Assembly (NCBI GenBank): GCA_964035545.1
Contig: OZ037768.1
Location: forward strand, 20,396,700-20,460,699
Reading direction: 5' to 3'
DNA length: 64,000 nucleotides
DNA from: Bugula neritina
Taxonomy: Eukaryota > Bryozoa > Gymnolaemata > Cheilostomatida > Bugulidae
Below, piece by piece: positions 26,241 to 36,792 of this stretch. Within the stretch, counting starts at the first letter, position 1, and each line of letters opens with the position of its first letter. A model generated the notes under the pieces. It was given only the letters and a program-made list of their open reading frames with translations. It had not been told where the DNA came from and ran no database searches. The position numbers were made by a program, and so were the translations under genes.

Positions 26241-27531
26241 CTTATTACCAAAAGTTTTACTATAATTTATCATTATCATTGTGGTTATCAATATATCATT
26301 ATTATTATTATGTAAATCATTATCATTATGATTATGAGTGATACTGGTAGTGATGGTGTCTGGTAAAAATGGCACAGGTAATAATGGTATAAGTGGCAAA
26401 GTAGGTAAAAATGGCACACTTTCAAAATTAGGGTTTGGAATGAGGAGTTTGGGTTTGGGGATGGGGGTTTGATTTTGGGGTTTGGGAAAATTTAACATCA
26501 GTGTGCCATTTTTACTTACTTAATATTTGTGCCATTATTACCTGTGACATTTTTACCTACTATCGATAGTGATAGTTATAATTACAGTTGCACTTACTGG
26601 CTATTAGCATTATAATTATACTCATAGTTATAATGTAACTGTAAGTGTAATGTAAGTACTACTAGCATTAGTCATTTTCTCAATGCATTAGCTGATTAGG
26701 TATTCTGGGTAGTGTTTTCATTTCTTGTGTGGTGGAAAGGCTGATAAGACTATTTATTAGTATTACTTCTCGTTTATAGTGCTGCATCATTGTGTTCAAG
26801 TAAGGATTTGATATACTAGTCACTGTAAAGTTGCCGTTCCATTACTGATTTTAGATGTTTCATATTATTGCAGTTTTATCTAGCTAGTGCCAGTGTGCAA
26901 TGTGCTATATGCTGTCTATATTCTGTTTCATTTTCTGCAGTGATTTTAGAGTATAATCTGGAAACTGAATATGATTCAATTCTGATTGCCTTTGTTTATT
27001 TTCTGTTTTTAAATTTAAGTATTTCGCTGCCAACACTTTACTGTAACTAGTCTCAGTCTGCATTTTTAAACTTTTATCGATACCATCAGTAGTAATAAAC
27101 CTCTGGTGATTGCTCTTTATCTCTCGTTTAGTTTTTGATATTTACCCTTTCCTGGCATATAGCCAGGTAAAACCATGTAGTTTATAAGCTTTGACTGCAA
27201 GTAAATTTTAGCATATTTAAATTTATACAACCCGTCAAGTTTCAAATTCACATAGGAACTGTTTTTGGTTTTGCAAATATATGCATGTGTTATATGTGCG
27301 GATGTAACAAATCAAATTCAAAAGTTCAAAGTTTCCTTTCTAAAATATTTGCCTCTTGGAGATAAAATTTGTTGTACAAAGATAAGGTGATGGGCCTACA
27401 TCATAGTTACAAGAAGTATTTTGACCCTATTTGTTTGTTTATGAAAGCTCAATGCATAACAGTTGAGTGTTCTGCATTGTTGCTTGAATTTAAGTAACCT
27501 TTGCCTTAACTGCTGTACTACTATCTTGTAG

Positions 27532-27584
27532 GCAGTTGCAGATATCTTGAACATTGTGATAACAGAACCACTTAACCAACTCCA
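27532..27584 (+). other. possible 5' untranslated exon of the ELOVL gene
   Basis: A 53-base segment is bounded by an acceptor (ATCTTGTAG) and a strong donor (CCA|GTAAGTATG), contains no ATG, and lies about 350 bases before the coding exon, which itself starts at an acceptor (27929) only 9 bases before its ATG. The coding exon therefore needs an upstream exon, and this is the best candidate seen. Confidence 0.4.
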
Positions 27585-27937
27585 GTAAGTATGTTAAGGC
27601 ATTCCTTGAAATTATCTACTAGAAAAGAATTCATCGTGATTTGTAGGCAGTTTAGGAAAACCTCAATCTACTGTCAATCTTTTTTTGTCTATATATTTTT
27701 TACCAAATTGTTACGCATTCATTCAAACAGCTTTCTTGATCCCCCCCCCTCTTGAAAATAGTTACATCCACTTAGAGATAGTATGTAATGTAACCTTGAC
27801 CTTAGGTATCTGGTGTGTATCCCCTGCTAAGTATATTGATTATCTCGTACATTGCAATGCATGTGACCTTCACTTGATAATGTGACACAGTGATACCCCC
27901 TTGTACTCACCTATGTACATATGTACAGGTACAACCT

Positions 27938-29691
27938 ATGGATATTATATACAGAAAATATGACGACCTACTGCAGTTAGTCCTCTCTGAAGCGGACCCA
28001 AGGTCGAGGCACTGGCTGCTAGTTAATGACTCACCTATCTATGTATGGATATGCACTTTGTGCTACCTTGTCTTTGTCCTTTGGCTCGGGCCAAAGTTCA
28101 TGAGGCACAGGGAAGCATTTGTATTACGACCTTTTATGATAGTATATAATTCTTTTCTGGTGCTGCTCTCTCTATACATGGTTGTGGAGATTCTGTACAG
28201 CTTCTACCTGAATGACTACCATCCAATATGTCAGCCATTCAATAGCAAAACTGCTCACTTGAAACCAACGGAGCTGAGAATGGCAAAGGTGTGTTTATTT
28301 AATACCTAATTCTATAGCATAATGCTGGCAAAGAAACTGTTTTGTCCCCCCCCCCCCTTCTTTCAAAAAGCCCAAATATTAAGCCCTCTTTGCAGCGGAA
28401 ACACTTAGGGTGCCTGGTTTTCTGTCTAGACTCTAGAGTCTAGACATTGTTGGGTAAAACATTACTTGAAAGGAATTGTCTTCTTAAGAAACCCAAAATT
28501 ACCTGATGATTACTAAACATCTCTCTTTGTTAGCTTTCTTATGTATCAGTGAAATCAAAACAGGCATTTTGATGGACCCTGGTAATATGTTCTACGATAC
28601 TGAGAAAGAGCTGAAATATTTTCTTTCATAAACTGATTTTAGTTTTCAATACCACAGGATGTTTGCTGATGCGCGTATCTCTGGTGGGTTTAGAGCTAGA
28701 CGATGAAAAGTCTAGTGTTTTGCAATGCTTTCGAAAATTGAGGAATTGACTGTCAAATTGATGCAGTGTACCACAACTCCAATGTTTATTTTTGTAATAT
28801 ATGCACACATTTATATAAAAAAAATGATTTATAGAAGATGATTTACATTCGTATTAATATGTTATCTTCTGCCACCCAAATAGGACAAAGCCAGTGAAAT
28901 GTTACAAATTTTTTAGGTTATCTCTTTTGTACATTGTGCCATGTTTTTTTTTAATTTGTTAAAATTTCACTGCCATATAATTAGCCAAAGCTATTTTTCA
29001 TTTCTGAGCCATGTTACTTTGGGCAGATTTTTTATGTTGAGCTACGTATTTCATACCATGCTTTCTTTTCAGTCTTTATGGTATATTGTACAGTCTACTT
29101 GCCTACCCTTGAAAATTATAGTGTCTGTAATATATCATCTCACTTTGTGTATATATTTTCCAGGCACTTTGGTGGTATTTCTTCTCCAAAGTAATAGAGT
29201 TTACAGACACGGTGCTGATGGTCTTACGAAAGAAAGACTCGCAGATTACATTCTTACATGTCTTCCACCACGCCTCCATGCTAAACATATGGTGGTTCAC
29301 CATTATCCTCATTCCTGGAGGGCAGGGCTGGCTGGCGTCTAGTCTCAACTCCTTCGTACACGTGATTATGTACAGCTACTACCTCTTCAACCTGTTTCCT
29401 TCTCTGCGACCCTACCTCTGGTGGAAGAAGTACATCACCCAGTTGCAGCTCACCCAGTTTGTCATCATACTTGTGCACACCTGTAACACCTACATCTCCG
29501 GCTGTGATTTTCCTGTCTGGTCTGTCCTCATGCTCGCTGCCTATATGTTTATTATGATTTTCTTATTTGGTAATTTTTATATCAAATCTTACCTCAACAA
29601 ACCCAAGAAGTCACAGCTAAACGGCAATCACAGCAGCATGTCTAATGGCAAAGTTAATAGTCATAGCAAGTCTAATGGCAAAGTAGAATAA
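27938..29691 (+). CDS. ELOVL5: very-long-chain fatty acid elongase, ELOVL2/5 type
   Basis: Two coding exons, 27938-28288 and 29164-29691, joined in phase 0, give 292 aa (human ELOVL5 is 299). The exon containing the ATG opens at an acceptor at 27929. The enzyme condenses malonyl-CoA with an acyl-CoA in the ER membrane, the first step of chain elongation. Signature motifs are intact: KVIEFTDT (126-133), the histidine box HVFHH (149-153), HVIMYSYY (183-190) and TQLQLTQF (209-216). Several hydrophobic spans are visible, beginning near residue 35. RPYLWWKKYITQ and HHASMLNIWWF point to the ELOVL2/5 group, which elongates polyunsaturated fatty acids in vertebrates, over the ELOVL1/7 or ELOVL4 groups. 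The invertebrate gene may predate the ELOVL2/ELOVL5 split, so the symbol names the group. The tail (about 265-292) is Ser/Asn/Lys-rich with a repeated SNGKV word and no canonical KKxx ER signal at the end. Confidence 0.93.
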
Positions 29692-31489
29692 GTTTCCAAT
29701 TCTGATTTACTTGTATCATTTTTTATGGCTGAGACTTGTAGAATACTAACACTTGCATATACCTGTAAAGTATATGCGCATTGACTATTACTGTAGATTT
29801 ATTTTTGACTTTTTTCATCACTTGGCTAGAAATAATAGTCTTCTGCTAGTTGCTAACCAATGCTAATAAGCTGGGTGGGTACAGGTATGGCCCTGCCGCC
29901 ATACCTGTTCATAGTCTACAAACAAGTATTATAAAATAATATCTCTTTTTATAAGAATTTTCTATCCATTGATGTTCAAATTAAAGCTTTTAAACTACCC
30001 TAGTTTTTCTACTGCTGAATAGTATTTTGATAGTAGTCTTTCTTTATACTAATTAACTTTTTTACTGTTAGGATAATTTACCACATGTATTGTAAAGATT
30101 AGTGTACACACCCTTTGATCGGATATATTTCTACTCTCTTACTAACCGGTTCCTGGCTATTTTCTGTGTCCATAATAATTTAAATAAAGTGTCCTAATAA
30201 TATGTTTCCTGTTTTGTATTGAAATAAAGGTTCAAAAACTTTGACTGAACAAGCACTCAAATTTCAAACTTTAGTGGTGCACATTCCAAGTAACCAGCAA
30301 CATCGATTATCGCTTAACATTACTTAATAATTATTTAAATCTCTGTTTCTAGATATTTACAAACCTCGTCTTACATAAGTATGAGCATCAATAGAATGTT
30401 ATAAAACCAAATCTATTGCAACTATATTTTTGTGCCACTACCATTCAACTCATCACTGTAATGTGCATGACACTAAATAAAGATATTTCATTGAACTTTA
30501 CATATAATACTATTACAATCACGTTGACAAGTGGCACGGAAAAAGTTTTTTGTGCCAGGAAAGAAATTTGTAGGTGATCCATTTGAAATAAACATCCTGA
30601 TCAATTTAGTCTATGAATTATAGTATTCAGCTCAATTTTCTTGCAAAGATCTTGAGCACTGTTTGATCTAACCAGTAATATATTTTGAAACAAAATTTCT
30701 TCAATATATTTCGAAAACTGCTGCAGTATAAGTTGAAACTGCAGCTTTTAGATGGAGCAGCCAATTTATCCTTAGAGAGCCCCTAACTGACCTAAATGAT
30801 AGACTTGGTGTTGTTGCTTATGCGGTGCGTGATTATATATATGTAATGTATGTATTGTTTGTCAAACCACTGTTCTGTTTACAATGAAATAGCAGTTTGC
30901 CTTTGTAGTGATTTGTAATATAAAATAAATGCAATTTAATTGTTGAAAATTTGAAATCCGAGAGAAAACAACTCTTCCAAACTTTTTTATTGCGAGTATT
31001 GGTTTTAGCATAAGGAATTATCTTTTCTATTGAGAAAATAAAATATTTGAACAATGATAATGTATTTAGAAAAAAATTATTATTAATTATATAGTTTACC
31101 AATAATATTGGGTAATAAACCACCACCCAAAATAAAAATTGATTTCAAATATTATTATTTCCTAAGCGCTAAGTAATAGCAGATCCGTATCGCAGTAAAA
31201 CCTAGGCGGATCGTGGTTGTATCGCTGCTAAGTAAAATAACTACTAATCTATGATAATCAATAAGACTAATCATAAATCAACGTAGTACTACTAGTACTA
31301 CTAGTACTGCTTTTATTAATTGTAAAAACCATTAATTACTGCTAGCTAAAATTTGCAATAAATTTTAAAATTTGCGCAAAAATACTTATTGATACATTTG
31401 CTGCTTATAAATATTAATATAGTTATATACTTATACTTTAGTACGGGAAAAGTCAGCAACAATTTGAATCACTTTCAATCAGTATCAAC
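29692..31489. other. ELOVL 3' untranslated region and spacer to the stalk-like gene
   Basis: Contains AATAAA at 30183, 30223 and 30477 and ATTAAA near 29980, so the ELOVL transcript probably ends between 30.0 and 30.5 kb. The rest is AT-rich spacer and the promoter of the next gene, with a TAGTACTACTAGTACTACT word at 31287. No coding signal was seen. Confidence 0.55.
30183..30188 (+). terminator. candidate poly(A) signal of the ELOVL gene
   Basis: AATAAA lies 490 bases after the stop codon, with a second copy at 30223-30228. GT-rich DNA (TTTCCTGTTTTG) follows the first, as expected of a cleavage region. Confidence 0.5.
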
Positions 31490-34400
31490 ATGTCAGCCTC
31501 AGTCTCAGGTACAGACTCAGAATAAAAATGATTAACACTATCACTACCTGTCGAACTCGATGAAAATCATAATCATGTTATAACCTCTGTTGTTAATGTT
31601 ACTGTATTAGCAATAGCAGACAATCACAATGACAATGATTTCATTAATTATGGTTATTTGTGGCGCCGAAGCAAAACGTAGAATTACTCAATTAGATACT
31701 AAATGTAAAGCTTAATCTTACAGATATACTTATAATAATAGTAATACTAATTATATTTTATCATAGAAATATATTTACAATGAACTATGATCTACCAGTT
31801 TGACACGAGAACTATGAATTTCGATCTTGTTTATTTTTATGATTGATTTTAGATTTACTTTTATTTTTAAAACATGTTGATGTTGAATTTAAATTATATT
31901 AGATCCGGAATAAATAAAGCATTGTCTTGTTTACCATCACAGAACTAATTGAACTTTTTTTATAACTAAAGCTCTTTAAGTGTTTTGGTACACTAAGAAA
32001 GCTGCAGTTTGGATGGATTTATAACTATATTGACATTGTGATTGTAATTGTAGCCACAAAAGAAAAAAATGTTAGAAAAGCAAAAGAAAAGACTGTTAAG
32101 AAACATGGTATGTCATTTTATTCATGTTGAAATTTGAATTTATTAATTTTATATTATTTGCTGTTGATTCTGATAATATTTTATTTAACAGGTTGGGGTT
32201 ATTGTATTTGAAGGTTACTGAATTGAAATGCATCAAGTTTTATCTAGATCACCCAAAATACTGTAAATAATACATAAAGAGCTTAATAGTAAAAGTTGAA
32301 TATGTGATCTAGCTTTATTTAAGAATTTTTAATTTATCCATTTAATACTGATCTCAAACTGATTTTCTTTTTAATGACATTTTAAACTTGTCAATAGAAA
32401 CTCATTAGTACAAAGTTTTTATGCTTGTAAAAGTATATTTAATATAATTATAGGATTTATTTTGAACAGCATACTAAAATTTAGGTTAGTAATCCTGTGT
32501 GATTTGTGATATTGTTGAGATATCTGCAAATTAAATTGATTCAATAGACTATTGGTGCTTCATGAATTTTAGACATTACTTAAAAAAGTTATTTTTGCTC
32601 TATGTCCAAGGGCTAAATATTTATTTCAGTTAATTAGTTTTTTACAACCAATTTTATGTAAATGCTTATTTTTAAAGCATGATGTTTATGTTTTTGGATT
32701 TGATCTTTCAATTTTCTAGAATCTAGTAGATTGATATATGAAACCTGTTCTTGTATGACTGAAAACCAAAATTGCCTGTAAACTAAGGGCTATTAATATA
32801 TCAGATGTGTTTTTACCTTCGTATGTTTTACTTAGGCTAACTCTATTAATTTTTTTATAATTTTATAGATTGATTAAATTCTGGCATTAACTTTAAAAAC
32901 AGCATTTCTTTATGGATTCTAATTTTACATGCTTCAGCTGTCAGCAAAAGTGAACAAAACCTGCAGCTGCTTCTGAAGTCAGAGTTGGATGACACAAAGG
33001 AGAAAGAACTTGAAGATGCTATAGCAAAGTGCAAAAGTGATGGATTGAGTGCCAAGTCTAGTGAAATATTAGCAAAGGCTGAGCGAGAACTTAGCATTAT
33101 TAAAGCAAGAGAAAAGAAAGTAACTAATAAACTTTCTTAAATTTTTAATAATTTTAGGTATTTAAAAGCATTTTTTCATGAAATTGATCAAACTGAAAAA
33201 TCCTTGATTTTTCATTACAGCTTGGCTAGTTTATTTGATGAATTAGTTTCAATATGTGATGAAGTCACAACAGCAGGTTTATGAGTTTATATATGCTTGT
33301 ACTTACTATAATCAGTATATACCGTGTGGTCTGTAATGCAATGAACAGTAGGTATATGGATTATATATTATATTATATATATTATGTTGCAGTTCCTTAA
33401 ACAGCTACCATGGATGGGAGCTGGAGAGAATTCTCTTTCTGAGGGTTTCATGCTGGAGAGAATGGGTGAGCTCATTTGTTGTAGCAGTTAGCTTTTATAT
33501 TAACTATCCATGACAAACAGGAGAATGCAATTCTTAATTGTTTGGTTTGGAATTTTTTAATAATATATAATTACTCTTTTGCATAAATTATCTATTCCTA
33601 AGTGCTATGATGAAAACTTTTCAAATTATGAGCGTATTAAATAAGACAATTTTTGTATTTTGTAAGTTTTAATTGAAAAGTTATCTTTCTAACGCCATGT
33701 TTACATTTTCAATTTTTTTTTGTTGCATCTGTATGTTATGTTTCATATTTTTATTATTCTTACAGTGCTACATAGGTTATAATACTATTATAGTGCTACA
33801 TTGGTTATAATACTATTACAGCTCTGCGTGGGTTATAATACTATTACAGCGCTACATGGGTTATAATACTATTATAGCTCTGCGTGGGTGTATGTCCCAA
33901 AGTGCAGGTTCTCTTGAGAGTACAATAAACAAAGCCAAGAGTGTGAAGCATCGTGGGAAGCTAGACGCTGATATTGGTGATGCCCAGCGTAGATTGCAGG
34001 TACAGTCAGGCTACAGATCACCAGTCTAGGCTAAGTTTCTACACCAGCTTTTTGTTATAAAAAGTTAAAATTTGAAACTTTCTTGCATCCTATGTTTATT
34101 AGAGATTTCCAATAATAGTTTTATTGCTGATGATTAAATAACTAGTAACTCAGCATAGTACTTAAATATATGTAATTTGTGCTGATGAAGTTACCTAGTA
34201 GTCCTTGTAGTGTAATAGTTAGCACGGCAGCTTGCAAGAGGTCTACAGGTTTGAATCCCAGTGGCCACAAATGTTTTGCTAGCTATTTTGGCCTTTAGAG
34301 TAGTAGTAGTAGTAGTACTCCGAGGTAGTTGAGAGGCCAGGGGGCTTAAAAACTGAAGGAGTAGTAAGAGGGGGGAGGGGACAATTATTTTACGTATTTA

Positions 34401-34635
34401 AGTTACAAATTCAGCATCAGTCCAGATTCTGGGACTCACCAGCTTGGATTATAATTATTGTTAGCACTTACAACTGGGAGATCAGATGAAAGAACCTGTC
34501 CTCAATATGGATAAGAAAATGTGGGAAGAGATGACATCATTCTCTCAACCACCCGCAGACGTGGAAAGAGTGATGAAAGCAGTTTTGCTGTTGCTGGGCA
34601 ACACAGAGAAGGATGTGAGAGTATGTAGTAAAAGT

Positions 34636-34666
<31 letters not shown>

Positions 34667-34683
34667 ATTGTATCGTGAGATTT

Positions 34684-34714
<31 letters not shown>

Positions 34715-34843
34715 CAGCGGATAAAAAAGTGCTCAAATTATTATGTGTATAATAATGAGCAATTATATTATTGAGGAAAAGAGCAATTTAATTATATAGA
34801 TGTTGTTTTATTGCACTACTAATAGTTTCATGCCTCTTCGGCA

Positions 34844-34911
<68 letters not shown>

Positions 34912-36792
34912 TTATCTTATTAATATTAATAAATTGTATATATGTATATATATTTTTTCTGTATGAGTTGCATACATTTTATGATGAATAGTATTACAAC
35001 CTTCTAACCTTCCGTTTACTATTTTTATACAGATATCCAACACAATTATTTAAAATTACACAATATTGATGCTGGTATTTGTTTATATTGTGAAATTGTA
35101 AACATCTCATGACATATGCTGCGTGTCAAAACATCTTGGCAAAGGAATTTGCTGCAAACATGTGATTGATTCGTTTTAGTTAAACTTACCCATTTTACAC
35201 CGATCAAAATATTTTTTAGAATTGGAGTTTAATAAAAAAGCATTTTGAAAAAGCTAATCAAACGGCTTTAAAAGAAAAGATAAGAAACTTCCAAGTGACT
35301 CATCTAACAACTGCCATGAAGGAAAGCGTGTCGGAAGTTCTGGAGCCAATAGGTGATAAGCAGGCGGGGTCTCTCATTCCTGGAGCAGCTACCTTCTTTG
35401 ACTGGGTAAGCTTCGTTCTTAAGGTTCTATATAGCTTTTATTTCATCAGCATTCAAAGCAGTTACATTCAGTTATTGACTTCAAAAATGGCTTCTTCTAG
35501 CAGTTACCTGTAGTTTATAAAAACCAAATCATGGAACATGGCTTTAAATTGAAAAAAGTAAAACGTCTTCTTGCACTTTACGTACTCACAATGAGAGTAA
35601 TCAGATGCTGACCTAATATTCAGATGTTGACCTAGTAGTCAAATGCTGACCTAGTATTCAGATGCTGACCTAGTAGTCAAATGCTGACCTGGTATTCAGA
35701 TGCTGACCTAGCAGTCAGATGTTGACCTAGAAGTCAGATGCTGACCTAGCAGTCAGATGCTGACCTAGTATTCAGATGCTGACCTAGCAGTCAGATGTTG
35801 ACCTAGAAGTCAGATGCTGACCTAGCAGTCAGATGCTGACCTAGTATTCAGATGTTGACCTAGCAGTCAGATGCTGACCTAGTATTCAGATGTTGACCTA
35901 GCAGTCAGATGCTGACCTAGCAGTCAGATGTTGACCTAATAGTCAGTGAAGTAGTGAACCTCCACTCTCCAAGCATTCAAGTGTTTACTCGGTGGAAAAA
36001 TACATTGTATAAAATATTATGCAATAGCTAACATTGGTATTAAGTTTATACTCTTGCATGTTATGAGGATGCTGAGGCTATAATTATACCCTGATAGTGA
36101 TGCTTGCTGTGAAGATCAAACTGAAACTTAAAGGAAGTTCGGCCCACATGTAGTTCATCTTATGCAGGCTTAGAATGTTGTTCAAACGGTGTCCTGTATT
36201 TTAATCCTATGGATATTCTAGTTAGTGGTATCCTCTCTCTGCTTTTCCTAGATATTCACCTCAGCAACTGCTGTTAGTAGGACTTACATTGGCAGCGTTA
36301 TGTTTCTCTATTTTACATAGGCCTAAATTGTACCTGCCCATGATAAAATGGTTTTAGCGTCTTCTTATTAGGAGTTATCTTCTCAAAAAGTTTGAAATCG
36401 CCAAAATATTATTATATATTGGAGTTTCTTAAACCATTCACACCATTTCGTTGTGGTTGCAGTTTGCATTAACTTATGGTTCATTCCATGCAACTGTTCC
36501 CAAACCTCGAATGAAAAATTCATTTGCATAATGCAAGCAATGGAAATACAGTGCTAGGTTGCTTAAACCCATCACTCTCAGCTCAAAGTGGCCTGTAACT
36601 TGTTCAAAGCTTTTAGATTGACTCCAAACAACTTAGGCCCGTAATATGTGTCCTCTCTAACACAATTATTGTATGTTTAGTTAGTATTAGCTGCTATTGA
36701 AGAAGAATTAAGTACTGCGATGTTTGATTGATGTTTTTTAAAATCTTCTGTTTTAGTGTGTCTCTATGCTAGAGCATGCTGAAGCGTATTAA
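31490..36792 (+). CDS. small protein resembling a free-standing dynein stalk/microtubule-binding domain
   Basis: Exons: 31490-31508, 32054-32107, 32938-33119, 33393-33465, 33908-33999, 34465-34620, 35220-35405, 36757-36792. All phases close, giving 265 aa. Residues 1-30 are Lys-rich. Residues about 30-150 are helical, with two related hairpin-like repeats (LEDAIAKCKSDGLSAK and LESTINKAKSVKH). From VLNMDKKMWEEM onward the chain follows the dynein heavy chain stalk pattern: QPPADVERVMKAVLLLLG (the PP..V..VM.AV..LLG signature), NW, F..A....LKEKI, and finally IPGAATFFDWCVSMLEHAEAY, matching the S.AA..L..WV.A...Y segment at the end of the microtubule-binding tip. The protein stops there, so the second coiled-coil strand and all AAA+ motor modules are absent. 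Microtubule or axoneme binding is an inference. The short first and last exons are the least certain parts. Exon 5 has an alternative in-frame acceptor giving 10 extra residues. Confidence 0.75.
33761..33889. repeat. 28-bp minisatellite ending at exon 5 of the stalk-like gene
   Basis: Between four and five units of GGTTATAATACTATTACAGC followed by TCTGCGT or GCTACAT. GG positions 33775, 33803, 33831, 33859 and 33887 are exactly 28 bases apart. Every unit contains a TATTACAG or TATTATAG word that looks like a splice acceptor. The last copy lies 30 bases before the annotated acceptor at 33907. Confidence 0.93.
34201..34270 (+). repeat. tRNA-like element (SINE head or tRNA pseudogene)
   Basis: Within intron 5 of the stalk-like gene. 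It has a good RNA polymerase III A box (TAGTGTAATAGTTAGCAC, starting near 34208) and B box (GGTTTGAATCC, 34248-34258) at tRNA-like spacing. The ends that should form the acceptor stem (GTCCTTG and GGCCACA) do not pair, and the T stem is imperfect. It is therefore unlikely to be a working tRNA and reads as a tRNA-derived repeat. Confidence 0.6.
34637..34713. repeat. (TA)n followed by a poly-A run
   Basis: A TA dinucleotide run starts about 17 bases after the exon 6 donor of the stalk-like gene (34621), followed by a run of more than 20 A residues ending near 34713. A second, longer pure TA run lies at 34850-34907. Confidence 0.9.
34850..34907. repeat. (TA)n microsatellite
   Basis: About 58 bases of pure TA dinucleotide in intron 6 of the stalk-like gene. 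Pure tracts of this kind are usually length-polymorphic. Confidence 0.95.
35602..35943. repeat. 19-bp minisatellite, 18 units
   Basis: Eighteen consecutive 19-base units of CAGATGCTGACCTAGTAGT with limited variants (TATT or GCAGT endings, ATGTTG or ATGCTG). It lies in intron 7 of the stalk-like gene, about 200 bases after exon 7. A two-unit higher-order alternation is visible. There are no spacers between units, so it is not a CRISPR-type array. Confidence 0.95.
36454..36545 (+). repeat. dispersed repeat, copy 1
   Basis: This stretch shares a similar series of words with 51479-51572 in the same orientation: GTGGTTG.AGTTTGCAT, AACTTATG, TTCATTC, GCAACTGTT, CCAAAC and GAATGAAAAAT. The two copies are 15 kb apart and embedded in unrelated sequence, so this is an interspersed repeat family. 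This copy sits in the last intron of the stalk-like gene. Confidence 0.75.

Larger units (their letters stand above)
18198..27531. other. 9.3-kb gene-poor interval between divergent BMPER-like and ELOVL genes
   Basis: The two flanking genes are transcribed away from each other, so this interval holds both promoters. No frame in it shows a family pattern or a consistent set of splice sites. Contents seen: an AT-rich block (19310-19510), a tRNA-like element (about 22920), TAGTATTAC-type satellites (24470-24960, 25915-26240), short poly-T and poly-A runs, and otherwise unremarkable AT-rich DNA. Untranslated first exons of the ELOVL gene may lie in the right part. Confidence 0.5.

Noticed and set aside
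28941-29342. 133-codon plus-strand frame before and across ELOVL exon 2
   Set aside because: It is in the wrong frame relative to the ELOVL motifs and runs through the intron acceptor; a shadow of the true exon.
34201-34270. Functional tRNA gene
   Set aside because: A and B boxes are good, but the acceptor stem does not pair and the T stem is imperfect, so it was called a tRNA-derived repeat.
35602-35943. CRISPR-like regular array
   Set aside because: Units are contiguous 19-mers without unique spacers, in an intron of an animal gene. It is a minisatellite.
31490-36792. Fragment or pseudogene of a full dynein heavy chain
   Set aside because: No AAA+ motifs or second stalk strand were found nearby, the exons keep frame with good splice sites, and there are own start and stop codons. 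Still testable by RNA-seq.
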